This document shows positions 15,754 to 20,806 of a stretch of 20,806 nt of DNA, one piece after another. The notes under the pieces were generated by a model that did no database searches, had not been told where the DNA came from, and saw only the letters and a program-made list of their open reading frames with translations. The position numbers were made by a program, and so were the translations under genes. Source of the stretch: CF-39 sp036518215. Lineage in GTDB: Bacteria; Chloroflexota; Limnocylindria; P2-11E. Location: contig DATDNP010000189.1 of NCBI GenBank assembly GCA_036518215.1, positions 1 through 20,806 of the forward strand, given 5' to 3'. Each line of letters opens with the position of its first letter. Positions within the stretch are counted from its first letter, which is position 1.

Positions 15754-16357
15754 CGCGCAGGAGCCACGTGCCGAACGCGAGCGACGCGATCGCCGGCACC
15801 GCGAGCCAGAGCAGGACGAGACCGATGAGGAGCCGCAGCATGCCGAGCGGAAGAGGGACGCCGCTGCTCCCGAGCCGCGAATGCAGGTCCGCGAGGTCGG
15901 CACGCAGCCGCGAGATATCGCTCTCGTTCTGATGGAGCGCCGCGCCGAGGCCATCGAGGTCCTTCGCCATGGCGTCGAGATCCGTCGCTTGCTGCCGGAA
16001 GCTCTGCGCGAGCGGTAGGAACGGCTGCGCGCCGAAGAACGAGAGCGACATCGAGTCGGCGAGCCGGGTGGCGGTCGCCGACGCGTTGCGCGACGTGGTC
16101 GCCGCGCTCGTCGCGCTGCGCTCGGCCTCGCCGATGCTCGTGCCGAAGCCCGCCATGGCATCCGCGGCGTCGCCGATGGCGCTCGTCGCCTGCGCGAGCG
16201 GACCGCTCGTGTCGATGACCTCGATCTGGCGGAACGCGTCCTCGAGGACGATCGCGACGAGGGCGAGCAGGACGATGCCTGTCGCGCCGAACAACATGAG
16301 TCCGATACCCGCCCGTCGCGCCTTCCGTCGGCCAAGACGCATGCGCAGCTCTGCCAT
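15734..16357 (-). CDS. Uncharacterised two-TM protein with extracytoplasmic coiled coil
   Basis: A 207-residue protein I do not recognise. It has an Arg-rich N-terminus (1-16), one transmembrane helix (about 17-38), a long Ala/Ser/Thr/Asp-rich helical region (about 45-165) and a second transmembrane helix (about 172-200). The helical region includes heptad-like stretches such as LDAMAKDLDGLGAALHQNES and SRLRADLADLHSRLG. The central part resembles generic chemoreceptor or tether coiled coils, but no named domain is evident. The ATG at 16357 starts naturally and the sequence is continuous. The 3' end overlaps the ABC permease gene by 20 bp. It could be an envelope spacer or a regulator of the neighbouring exporter; both are guesses. 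Confidence 0.7.
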   Translation of the reverse strand: MAELRMRLGRRKARRAGIGLMLFGATGIVLLALVAIVLEDAFRQIEVIDTSGPLAQATSAIGDAADAMAGFGTSIGEAERSATSAATTSRNASATATRLADSMSLSFFGAQPFLPLAQSFRQQATDLDAMAKDLDGLGAALHQNESDISRLRADLADLHSRLGSSGVPLPLGMLRLLIGLVLLWLAVPAIASLAFGTWLLRANARGA

Positions 16358-16363
16358 GCGGCC

Positions 16364-16394
16364 ACACGCCTGCCAGCCTGATGCCAGCGCGTGG
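16364..16394. promoter_or_regulatory. Direct and inverted repeats in a divergent intergenic region
   Basis: TGCCAGC occurs at 16371-16377 and again at 16382-16388, a period of 11 bp (one helical turn). The pair is flanked by CCACACGC (16363-16370) and GCGCGTGG (16387-16394), an inverted repeat with one mismatch. It lies between two divergent start codons, where a dimeric regulator could bind. Confidence 0.3.
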
Positions 16395-16420
16395 TACGTG
16401 GCTTGCGCACACCCGAGGGC

Positions 16421-17020
16421 ATGAAGAAGCTCCTCATCACCTCACTTGTGCTCACCGCATTCGCGGTGGCGTGCGGTACGACGACCGGCAGCACATCCTC
16501 GTCGGCAGGGGCGTCCTCGAGCCTGTCGGCCGTGGCGTCCTCATCGCCGTCAGCGGCGGCGAGCTCGAGCACGACGCCGTCGTCCTCGGGCGCGAGCGCG
16601 TCGAGCGTCGGCGACGCGTGTAGCCTCCTCGCGAAGAGCGACGTCGAGGCCGTCGTCGGCACCGTGAGCGACCAGCCCGCCGCGACGAGCGCCCCCATGA
16701 CGGGTATCGCGGACAAGGCCTCGGTCTGCGCCTATCGCGGCGCGAACGGGCTCCTCACGGTCGCGGTGCTCACCAAGGCGATGACGCGCTCGGACTTCGA
16801 TTCGACGATGCGCCAGGTCCCCGGTGTCCAGCCGATCTCGGGCATCGGCGACGCGGCATACGGCACGTCCGCCGGGACGAACGGCGCGAACGGGGCGAGC
16901 ATCCTCGTGCTGAAGGGGTCCACGTACTTCACGATCGTCGCGACGTCCTCTTCGAGCGACGGGAGCGCGATGCTCGACTCGCTCAAGACGCTCGCGACGA
17001 AGGTCGCGGACAAGCTCTAG
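16421..17020 (+). CDS. Ser/Ala-rich lipoprotein, DUF3558-like
   Basis: A 199-residue putative lipoprotein. The start MKKLLITSLVLTAFAVAC has a short lipobox AVAC, so Cys18 would carry the lipid anchor. Residues 19-62 form a Ser/Ala/Thr linker typical of surface lipoproteins in monoderms. The globular part (about 63-199) opens GDACSLLAKSDVEAVVG, has a second Cys in SVCAYRG, and contains GIGDAAYG followed by ILVLKGSTYFTIVA. This pattern recalls the DUF3558-type lipoprotein domain, whose role is unknown. The ATG at 16421 with GAGGG just upstream is preferred over the in-frame GTG at 16391, because it places the signal peptide at the N-terminus. A strong hairpin follows the stop. Confidence 0.78.
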   Translation: MKKLLITSLVLTAFAVACGTTTGSTSSSAGASSSLSAVASSSPSAAASSSTTPSSSGASASSVGDACSLLAKSDVEAVVGTVSDQPAATSAPMTGIADKASVCAYRGANGLLTVAVLTKAMTRSDFDSTMRQVPGVQPISGIGDAAYGTSAGTNGANGASILVLKGSTYFTIVATSSSSDGSAMLDSLKTLATKVADKL

Positions 17021-17027
17021 TCACGCG

Positions 17028-17069
17028 GCGTGCTGCCGTCAGAGGCGTAGGTCTCTGACGGCAGCACGC
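17028..17069. terminator. 17-bp perfect hairpin between convergent genes
   Basis: The arms 17028-17044 and 17053-17069 are perfectly complementary over 17 bp (outer bases GCGTGCTGCC, inner bases GTCAGAG) around an 8-nt loop. It follows the lipoprotein stop by 7 nt and contains the last codons and stop of the convergent kinase gene, so it could end both transcripts. No T-tract follows on either strand. Confidence 0.75.
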
Positions 17070-17641
17070 TCTGCTTCGGTCAGATTCGCATCCGCGATCC
17101 GCCGCGCGACCGCCTCCGCGAGATGAGCACGCACCGCGTCGCGATCGAACGCGCGGAGGAACACCTCGACGAAGTGTTCGACGATCCCGGTGTGCTCGCG
17201 GTCTGCCTTCGCGCTCCAGAGGATCGTGACGGTCTGCGCGACATCGTCCGCCCAATGCCCGCGTGCCGCGTTGGTCCAGTCGATCACGTACGGGCCGTCG
17301 GGCGCGAGCAGGACGTTCGCGGGATGCAGGTCGAGGTGGAGCAGCGCGTTCCCGGGTCCGATCGCACGGAGCTCCGCCGGCGCGCCGATGACGTGAAGCC
17401 GCTCGTGGAGCGCCGCGAGGAGACGCGCGTGCCGGTCCAGCTCGGTGAGATCGCGCTCGAGGACCTCGAGCATCGTCGGCGCATCGATCCGCTGCATGAC
17501 GAGGTCACGTCCCGTCGCCGAGAAGACCTCGGGGACGGGATAGCCATGCGCGCGTGCGACGCGCATGGCGAGAAGCTCGTGAGCGCTCACGTCGTGCGTC
17601 CGGAAGCGGCGGAGTACGCGGCCGTCGCCGGCCGCGTACAC
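17039..17641 (-). CDS. Aminoglycoside-phosphotransferase-fold kinase, start uncertain
   Basis: An APH/choline-kinase-fold protein of at least 200 residues. The catalytic loop LLHLDLHPANVLL carries the Asp-x-His-x-x-x-Asn pattern (Asp104 from the GTG start), followed by VIDWTNA (about 119-125), the metal-binding Asp motif. The family phosphorylates small molecules, sometimes antibiotics; the substrate cannot be assigned. The only conventional start after the RDD gene is the GTG at 17641. Yet the frame upstream to about 17686 encodes EELIAHGRDADVYAAGDGR, which looks like the N-lobe nucleotide loop, so the true protein may be about 15 residues longer. It shares a transcript with the RDD gene. 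Its 3' end lies within a terminator-like hairpin. Confidence 0.8.
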   Translation of the reverse strand: MYAAGDGRVLRRFRTHDVSAHELLAMRVARAHGYPVPEVFSATGRDLVMQRIDAPTMLEVLERDLTELDRHARLLAALHERLHVIGAPAELRAIGPGNALLHLDLHPANVLLAPDGPYVIDWTNAARGHWADDVAQTVTILWSAKADREHTGIVEHFVEVFLRAFDRDAVRAHLAEAVARRIADANLTEAERAAVRDLRL

Positions 17642-17682
17642 ATCCGCATCGCGCCCGTGCGCGATGAGCTCTTCCTGCTGCG

Positions 17683-18087
17683 CTATGCCTTCACGACGTA
17701 CGTGCCGGCGATCTTGTCGTGCCAGCCCTGCTTCTGCGCGTCGAACGCGACCCAGATGAGACCGAGGAACAGCGGGATGCATGAGATGACGAAGCCGACG
17801 TACCGCAGGAACGCGCCGACGATGTCGAGGTAGGAGCCGTCGGTCTTCACGACCCTGATGTTCAGTGCGCGCATGCCGACCGTCTGGCCCTTCCCGTAGC
17901 TCGACCAGAAGTAGCAGAAGTACACGACGCCGAGGAGTGTCTGCACGCCTGTCGCTCCTGCCACGTCACCACGCGTGAGGATGTTGCCGATGATCGCGAG
18001 TCCGATCCCATCGATGAGCATCGCGAGGAAGCGCGACCCGAAGCCGACCTTCTCGGTCGCGACCGTCGCTGGTGCCGTCGTCTCCAT
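17683..18087 (-). CDS. RDD family membrane protein
   Basis: A 134-residue protein with the RDD signature. FGSRFLAMLIDGIGLAIIG carries Arg19 and Asp26, and the C-terminus KQGWHDKIAGTYVV is typical of the family's last segment. Three hydrophobic helices are expected (about 20-40, 45-65 and 95-115). RDD proteins are small, of mostly unknown role; some affect Na+/H+ exchange or transport. The ATG at 18087 is preceded by a strong GGAAGGGGG. A TAGACT box on the minus strand (18117-18112) could serve as its -10. It is divergent from the Flp pilin gene and is followed by the kinase gene with essentially no gap. Confidence 0.88.
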   Translation of the reverse strand: METTAPATVATEKVGFGSRFLAMLIDGIGLAIIGNILTRGDVAGATGVQTLLGVVYFCYFWSSYGKGQTVGMRALNIRVVKTDGSYLDIVGAFLRYVGFVISCIPLFLGLIWVAFDAQKQGWHDKIAGTYVVKA

Positions 18088-18100
18088 GTGGACCCCCTTC

Positions 18101-18142
18101 CTAGCCGCCGAAGTCTACGCATGTGCGGGCCGGGCTAGTACC
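18101..18142. promoter_or_regulatory. Second copy of the CTAGCCGCCG ... GGCTAGTACC element
   Basis: CTAGCCGCCG (18101-18110) and GGCTAGTACC (18133-18142) match the words at 5271-5289 exactly. Here the inverted CTAGCC/GGCTAG arms are 26 nt apart instead of 3. The site lies between the divergent RDD and Flp genes, and also holds the minus-strand TAGACT at 18112-18117. Confidence 0.45.
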
Positions 18143-18220
18143 ACCTTCTTATGGCGCCGCTAAAGCGAGACGCGCAGGCTGGCGCGCGCGCCTCACGCCG
18201 AGAGAAGAGGGGAGGAGCTC

Positions 18221-18373
18221 ATGCTCACATTCATTCGTGAGGACGAAGGCCAGGGCTTGGTCGAGTACGCTCTGATCATCGCCGTCATCGCGATCGCGGT
18301 CATCGTGGCCATGATCTTCCTGCGCGGTCAGATCCAGAACATCTTCAGCAACATCGGCAACAACCTCACGTAG
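18221..18373 (+). CDS. flp: Flp/Fap-type pilin
   Basis: A 50-residue Flp pilin. The short leader MLTFIREDEG is followed by QGLVEYALIIAVIAIAVIV, so cleavage after Gly10 leaves Glu at +5 and Tyr at +6, the Flp hallmark. The mature pilin is about 40 residues, ending QNIFSNIGNNLT. It is the major subunit of Tad pili, matured by the prepilin peptidase just downstream. The ATG at 18221 has GGGGAGGAG closely upstream. Its TAG stop is in the same frame as the prepilin peptidase reading frame. It is the only Flp pilin in the window. Confidence 0.95.
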   Translation: MLTFIREDEGQGLVEYALIIAVIAIAVIVAMIFLRGQIQNIFSNIGNNLT

Positions 18374-18424
18374 CGGGAAGGGAGGACAGCGGGCATCGAC
18401 GGTCTTCGTGCCGCGGAGAGCGCG

Positions 18425-18913
18425 GTGCTCGTTGTCCTCTTGCTCATCGTCATCTACACGGACGGGCGCTGGCTGCGCATCCCCAACGTCGTCACGTATC
18501 CCGCCATGCTCGTCGGCCTCTTCCTCGGCGCGTTCGAAGGGCTTCCGGGCTCGCCCTTCGCCGGAGGATTCCTCGATCACCTCGTCGCGCTCGTGATCGC
18601 GTTCGCGTTCAGCTACCCGTTCTACGCGGCCGGCGGGCTGAAGGCGGGCGACGCGAAGCTGCTCATGGCGATCGGCGCGGTGCGCGGATCCGTGTTCCTC
18701 CTCTACGCGGCGGTGTACGGCGCGCTCATCGGCGGGGTCCTCGCCGTCGGCTTCATCGCGGTGCGCCGCCTGCGGCAGCCGGCCGACGGCGCGCCGGCGA
18801 ACACGTTGTCCGGCGTCATGAAGACGTCGATGCCGTACGGCATCGCGCTCGGCCTCGGCGGTCTTCTGGCGCTCGCGCTCGAGGCCGCATCGATCATTCA
18901 CGTGTCAGCGTGA
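18425..18913 (+). CDS. Prepilin peptidase (A24 family, TadV/CpaA-like)
   Basis: A 162-residue membrane aspartic protease that cuts Flp and TadE-type prepilins. Catalytic Asp13 lies in YTDGRWLRIPNVVTYP and Asp76 in GLKAGDAKLLMAIG, the A24 GxxD-type motif. About four to five hydrophobic helices are present. This short form lacks the N-methylation domain, as usual for TadV/CpaA. The GTG at 18425 is the first conventional start, but it has no ribosome binding site. A strong GGGAGGA (18380-18386) sits instead before an in-frame ATC at 18395, and the intervening frame reads IDGLRAAESAVLVVLL, so the protein may be 10 residues longer. It follows flp closely. Confidence 0.88.
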   Translation: MLVVLLLIVIYTDGRWLRIPNVVTYPAMLVGLFLGAFEGLPGSPFAGGFLDHLVALVIAFAFSYPFYAAGGLKAGDAKLLMAIGAVRGSVFLLYAAVYGALIGGVLAVGFIAVRRLRQPADGAPANTLSGVMKTSMPYGIALGLGGLLALALEAASIIHVSA

Positions 18914-18957
18914 TGGCGCTCACACGCACAGGTGTCGCGCTGCTGTACGAGCGCCTG

Positions 18958-18963
18958 TAGACT
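18958..18963 (+). promoter_or_regulatory. TAGACT, possible -10 of the receiver-CpaE gene
   Basis: TAGACT lies 32 nt before the GTG at 18996 and matches TATAAT at 4 of 6 positions. The same word stands upstream of the RDD gene on the other strand. No -35 is visible. A GGCGCTC/GAGCGCC inverted repeat (18915-18921 and 18949-18955) lies immediately upstream. Confidence 0.3.
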
Positions 18964-18995
18964 CGCCGTGATGTCAATAGGGGGAGCGATCACGC

Positions 18996-20273
18996 GTGGC
19001 TGACGTCGAAAAGATCCGGATCCTCATCGTCGACGACATCGCCGACACGCGCGAGAACCTCGCGAAGCTCATCGGGTTCGAGCCCGACATGGAGGTCGCG
19101 GGAGCCGCGGGTGGGGGGCAGGAAGCGGTCGCGCTCGCGAAGAAAGAGCGACCGAACGTGATCCTCATGGACATCAACATGCCCGACATGGATGGGATCA
19201 CGGCGACCGAGATCATCTCGAATACCGTCCCCGAGTCGCCGATCATCATGATGTCCGTCCAGGGCGAGCAGGACTACCTGCGCCGCTCGATGCTCGCGGG
19301 CGCGCGCGAGTTCCTCGTGAAGCCGTTCAGCGCCGACGAGCTCATCAACTCGATCCGCCACGTCCACGAGCTCGAGAAGGTGCGCCGCGCGCGCTACGCG
19401 CCGGCCGCACCGGCCGCGGGTGGCGGCGTCGCGGGGGTGATGCAGCCGCCGGCGCGCGAGACCGGCAAGATCATCACGTTCTTCTCGCCGAAGGGCGGCG
19501 TGGGCCGAACGACGATCGCGACGAACCTCGCGGTCGCGCTCCATCAGACGACCGATAAGCCCGTCGTCCTCGTCGACGGCAGCCTTCCGTTCGGCGACAT
19601 CGCGGTGATCCTCAACATGAGCCCAAAGGCCAAGACGCTCGCCGATCTCATCGGCTCGTTCGAGCAGGCCGACGCCGACGTCGTCGAGTCGATCCTCGTG
19701 CAGCACTCCACCGGCATCAAGGTCATGCTCGCGCCGCCGACGCCCGAGTCCACCGAGCTCATCACCGGCGCGAACATCAAGCGCGTCCTCGAGGTGCTGC
19801 GCGAGCGTTACGCCTACGTCGTCGTCGACACGTGGCCCTCGTTCCAGGAGCAGGTGATCACGATGCTCGACGTCGCCGACGTGATCCTCACGCTCATGAC
19901 GCTCGAGATCACCAGCCTGAAGAACGTCCGCGTCTTCATGGAGATCGCGGAGAAGCTGGGGTACACCGAGGACAAGGTCCAGCTCGTCGCGAACCGCAAC
20001 GACAGCTCGGGCGGCATCAAGGCGAGCGACGTCGAGGCGAGCCTCGGGCGCAAGATCCCGCACGCGATCGTCTCGGACGGGCGCACCCTCGTCCTCGCCG
20101 TGAACCGCGGCGTGCCGTTCGTCACGAGCAACAAGGACAGCCAGGTGTCGAAGGACATCTTCACTCTCGCGGCGAAGCTCGCCGGCGACGCGACCGAAGC
20201 CGCGGCGGCCTCCGCACCGGGCAAGCAGGCGGCGAAGGCGAGCGGCGGCCTCAAGCTCTTCGGCGCCCGTTAG
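18996..20273 (+). CDS. cpaE: CpaE-like protein: receiver domain fused to a MinD-type ATPase
   Basis: A 425-residue Tad localisation/regulatory ATPase. The N-terminal receiver (about 6-125) is complete: Asp13/Asp14, phosphoacceptor Asp59 in VILMDINMPDMDG, Ser87 and Lys109 in VKPF. An Ala/Pro/Gly linker (about 133-155) leads to the ATPase domain with SPKGGVGRTTIATN (164-177), VLVDGSLPFGD (191-201) and YVVVDTWP (274-281). The deviant Lys166 is kept, but the P-loop Lys is Arg171. The C-terminal tail is Ala/Lys-rich and ends GGLKLFGAR, as in many CpaE proteins. The GTG at 18996 has GGGGGAG upstream. Unlike the CpaE-like protein at 7593, it should respond to phosphorylation. It precedes the second cpaF. 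Confidence 0.92.
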   Translation: MADVEKIRILIVDDIADTRENLAKLIGFEPDMEVAGAAGGGQEAVALAKKERPNVILMDINMPDMDGITATEIISNTVPESPIIMMSVQGEQDYLRRSMLAGAREFLVKPFSADELINSIRHVHELEKVRRARYAPAAPAAGGGVAGVMQPPARETGKIITFFSPKGGVGRTTIATNLAVALHQTTDKPVVLVDGSLPFGDIAVILNMSPKAKTLADLIGSFEQADADVVESILVQHSTGIKVMLAPPTPESTELITGANIKRVLEVLRERYAYVVVDTWPSFQEQVITMLDVADVILTLMTLEITSLKNVRVFMEIAEKLGYTEDKVQLVANRNDSSGGIKASDVEASLGRKIPHAIVSDGRTLVLAVNRGVPFVTSNKDSQVSKDIFTLAAKLAGDATEAAAASAPGKQAAKASGGLKLFGAR

Positions 20274-20429
20274 CTCCTCGCCGCCCGTCACGTCTCGCCT
20301 CGCTAGTCCTTATCTCCTACTGACACCGCGACCTTTCGGACACCCGGCTGGGTGGCCAAATGTCGCAGAACGGGACGTACACTTCGGCGGCGAGGGAGCA
20401 GGCGGCCGCACCGGGAGGGTGAGTAGCAC

Positions 20430-20806
20430 ATGAGTCTTCTGCGACGCATCGAGGGCCAGCGACCCGCCGGGCAGCAGCCCGCGGCGCCCGCGCCCGGCGC
20501 GCCCACGCCACCTCCCGCCGGCGGCGCTCCGACGCCACCCAAGGCCCCCGCGGAGGGCCCGCTCAGCCAGACCGTCGCCCCGGCGCGCGACCTGAACCGC
20601 GACCTCCGTGCGCGCCTGCAGACGCGGATCATCAACAACCTCGACCCGCGCCTCGACCTCTCGGACGCCAAGGCCGTCCGCGCGTCGATCGAGGAGATGT
20701 TCAACCGCTTCCTCGACGAGGAAGGCGCGGTCATCACGCGCGTCGAGCGTCAGAAGATGCTCGAGTCGATCTACGACGAGATCCTCGGGTTCGGTCCGAT
20801 CCAGCC
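20430..20806 (+). CDS. cpaF: CpaF/TadA-type secretion ATPase, 5' part (cut by window edge)
   Basis: The first 125 codons of a second CpaF. The N-terminus is a Pro/Ala/Gly-rich extension (about 9-50). It is followed by the CpaF helical domain: LQTRIINNLDPRLDLSDAKA (63-82), then VRASIEEMFNRFLDE and YDEILGFGPIQ, where the first family signature begins. The catalytic domain lies beyond the window. The ATG at 20430 has GGGAGGG 10 nt upstream. A TACACT box at 20378-20383 is a possible -10. The 156-nt gap before it holds a small CACCC-GGCT-GGGTG hairpin (20341-20354) and no gene. It is the partner of the CpaE at 18996 and a paralogue of the gene at 8519. Confidence 0.9.
   Translation, partial: MSLLRRIEGQRPAGQQPAAPAPGAPTPPPAGGAPTPPKAPAEGPLSQTVAPARDLNRDLRARLQTRIINNLDPRLDLSDAKAVRASIEEMFNRFLDEEGAVITRVERQKMLESIYDEILGFGPIQ

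Noticed and set aside
18152..18167. Possible sigma-54 promoter before flp (TGGCGCC followed by GC at the right distance)
   Set aside because: The -24 GG and -12 GC spacing fits, but the -12 element is AAGC instead of TTGC and the -24 part is weak. In DNA this GC-rich such matches are expected by chance.
20341..20354. CACCC-GGCT-GGGTG hairpin before the second cpaF, as a terminator or riboswitch
   Set aside because: It has only 5 bp, no T-tract, and no match to a riboswitch consensus that I know.

Overview
The window is GC-rich, densely packed DNA with short intergenic gaps, frequent GTG starts and many 4-nt gene overlaps. No rRNA, tRNA, CRISPR or insertion sequence was seen. The murT/gatD pair (amidation of lipid II, typical of Gram-positive-type walls), the Tad/Flp genes with GVGRT-type CpaE ATPases, and an NtrC-type activator together suggest a monoderm, high-GC lineage. 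Chloroflexota (Limnocylindria/Ellin6529-like) is my best guess and an actinobacterial relative is the alternative. This rests on gene content only, because no marker gene is present.

Layout. 1-2730: a sigma-54 response regulator, a YtxH-like small protein, a dodecin-like protein and a MerR-type regulator. 2757-5269: murT, a TfoX-N domain protein and gatD. 5347-10689: a seven-gene operon in which every junction is a 4-nt ATGA/GTGA overlap (secreted or membrane-anchored alpha/beta hydrolase, TadE-like, TadG-like, CpaB-like, CpaE-like, CpaF, and a fused TadB-TadC). It has no pilin and no prepilin peptidase of its own. 10646-15753: an export block with a DHA2 MFS pump on the minus strand, a divergent EntS-type MFS pump, and an ABC-2 exporter pair. 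15734-18087: a two-anchor coiled-coil membrane protein, a Ser/Ala-rich lipoprotein, a phosphotransferase-fold kinase and an RDD membrane protein. 18221-20806: a second, conventional Tad locus (Flp pilin, prepilin peptidase, receiver-CpaE, and CpaF cut by the window edge).

How it fits together. The two Tad loci look complementary. The distal one supplies pilin and peptidase. The proximal one supplies pseudopilins, an ATPase and a one-piece platform, and is translationally coupled to a hydrolase. Both operons are preceded by the same two rare words, CTAGCCGCCG and GGCTAGTACC, which hints at shared control. The most unusual points are the pilin-less hydrolase-Tad operon, the TadB-TadC fusion, Arg in place of the P-loop Lys in both CpaE proteins, a dodecin-like protein without its flavin-stacking Trp, and two genes (prepilin peptidase and kinase) whose best initiation sites lack ATG/GTG/TTG.
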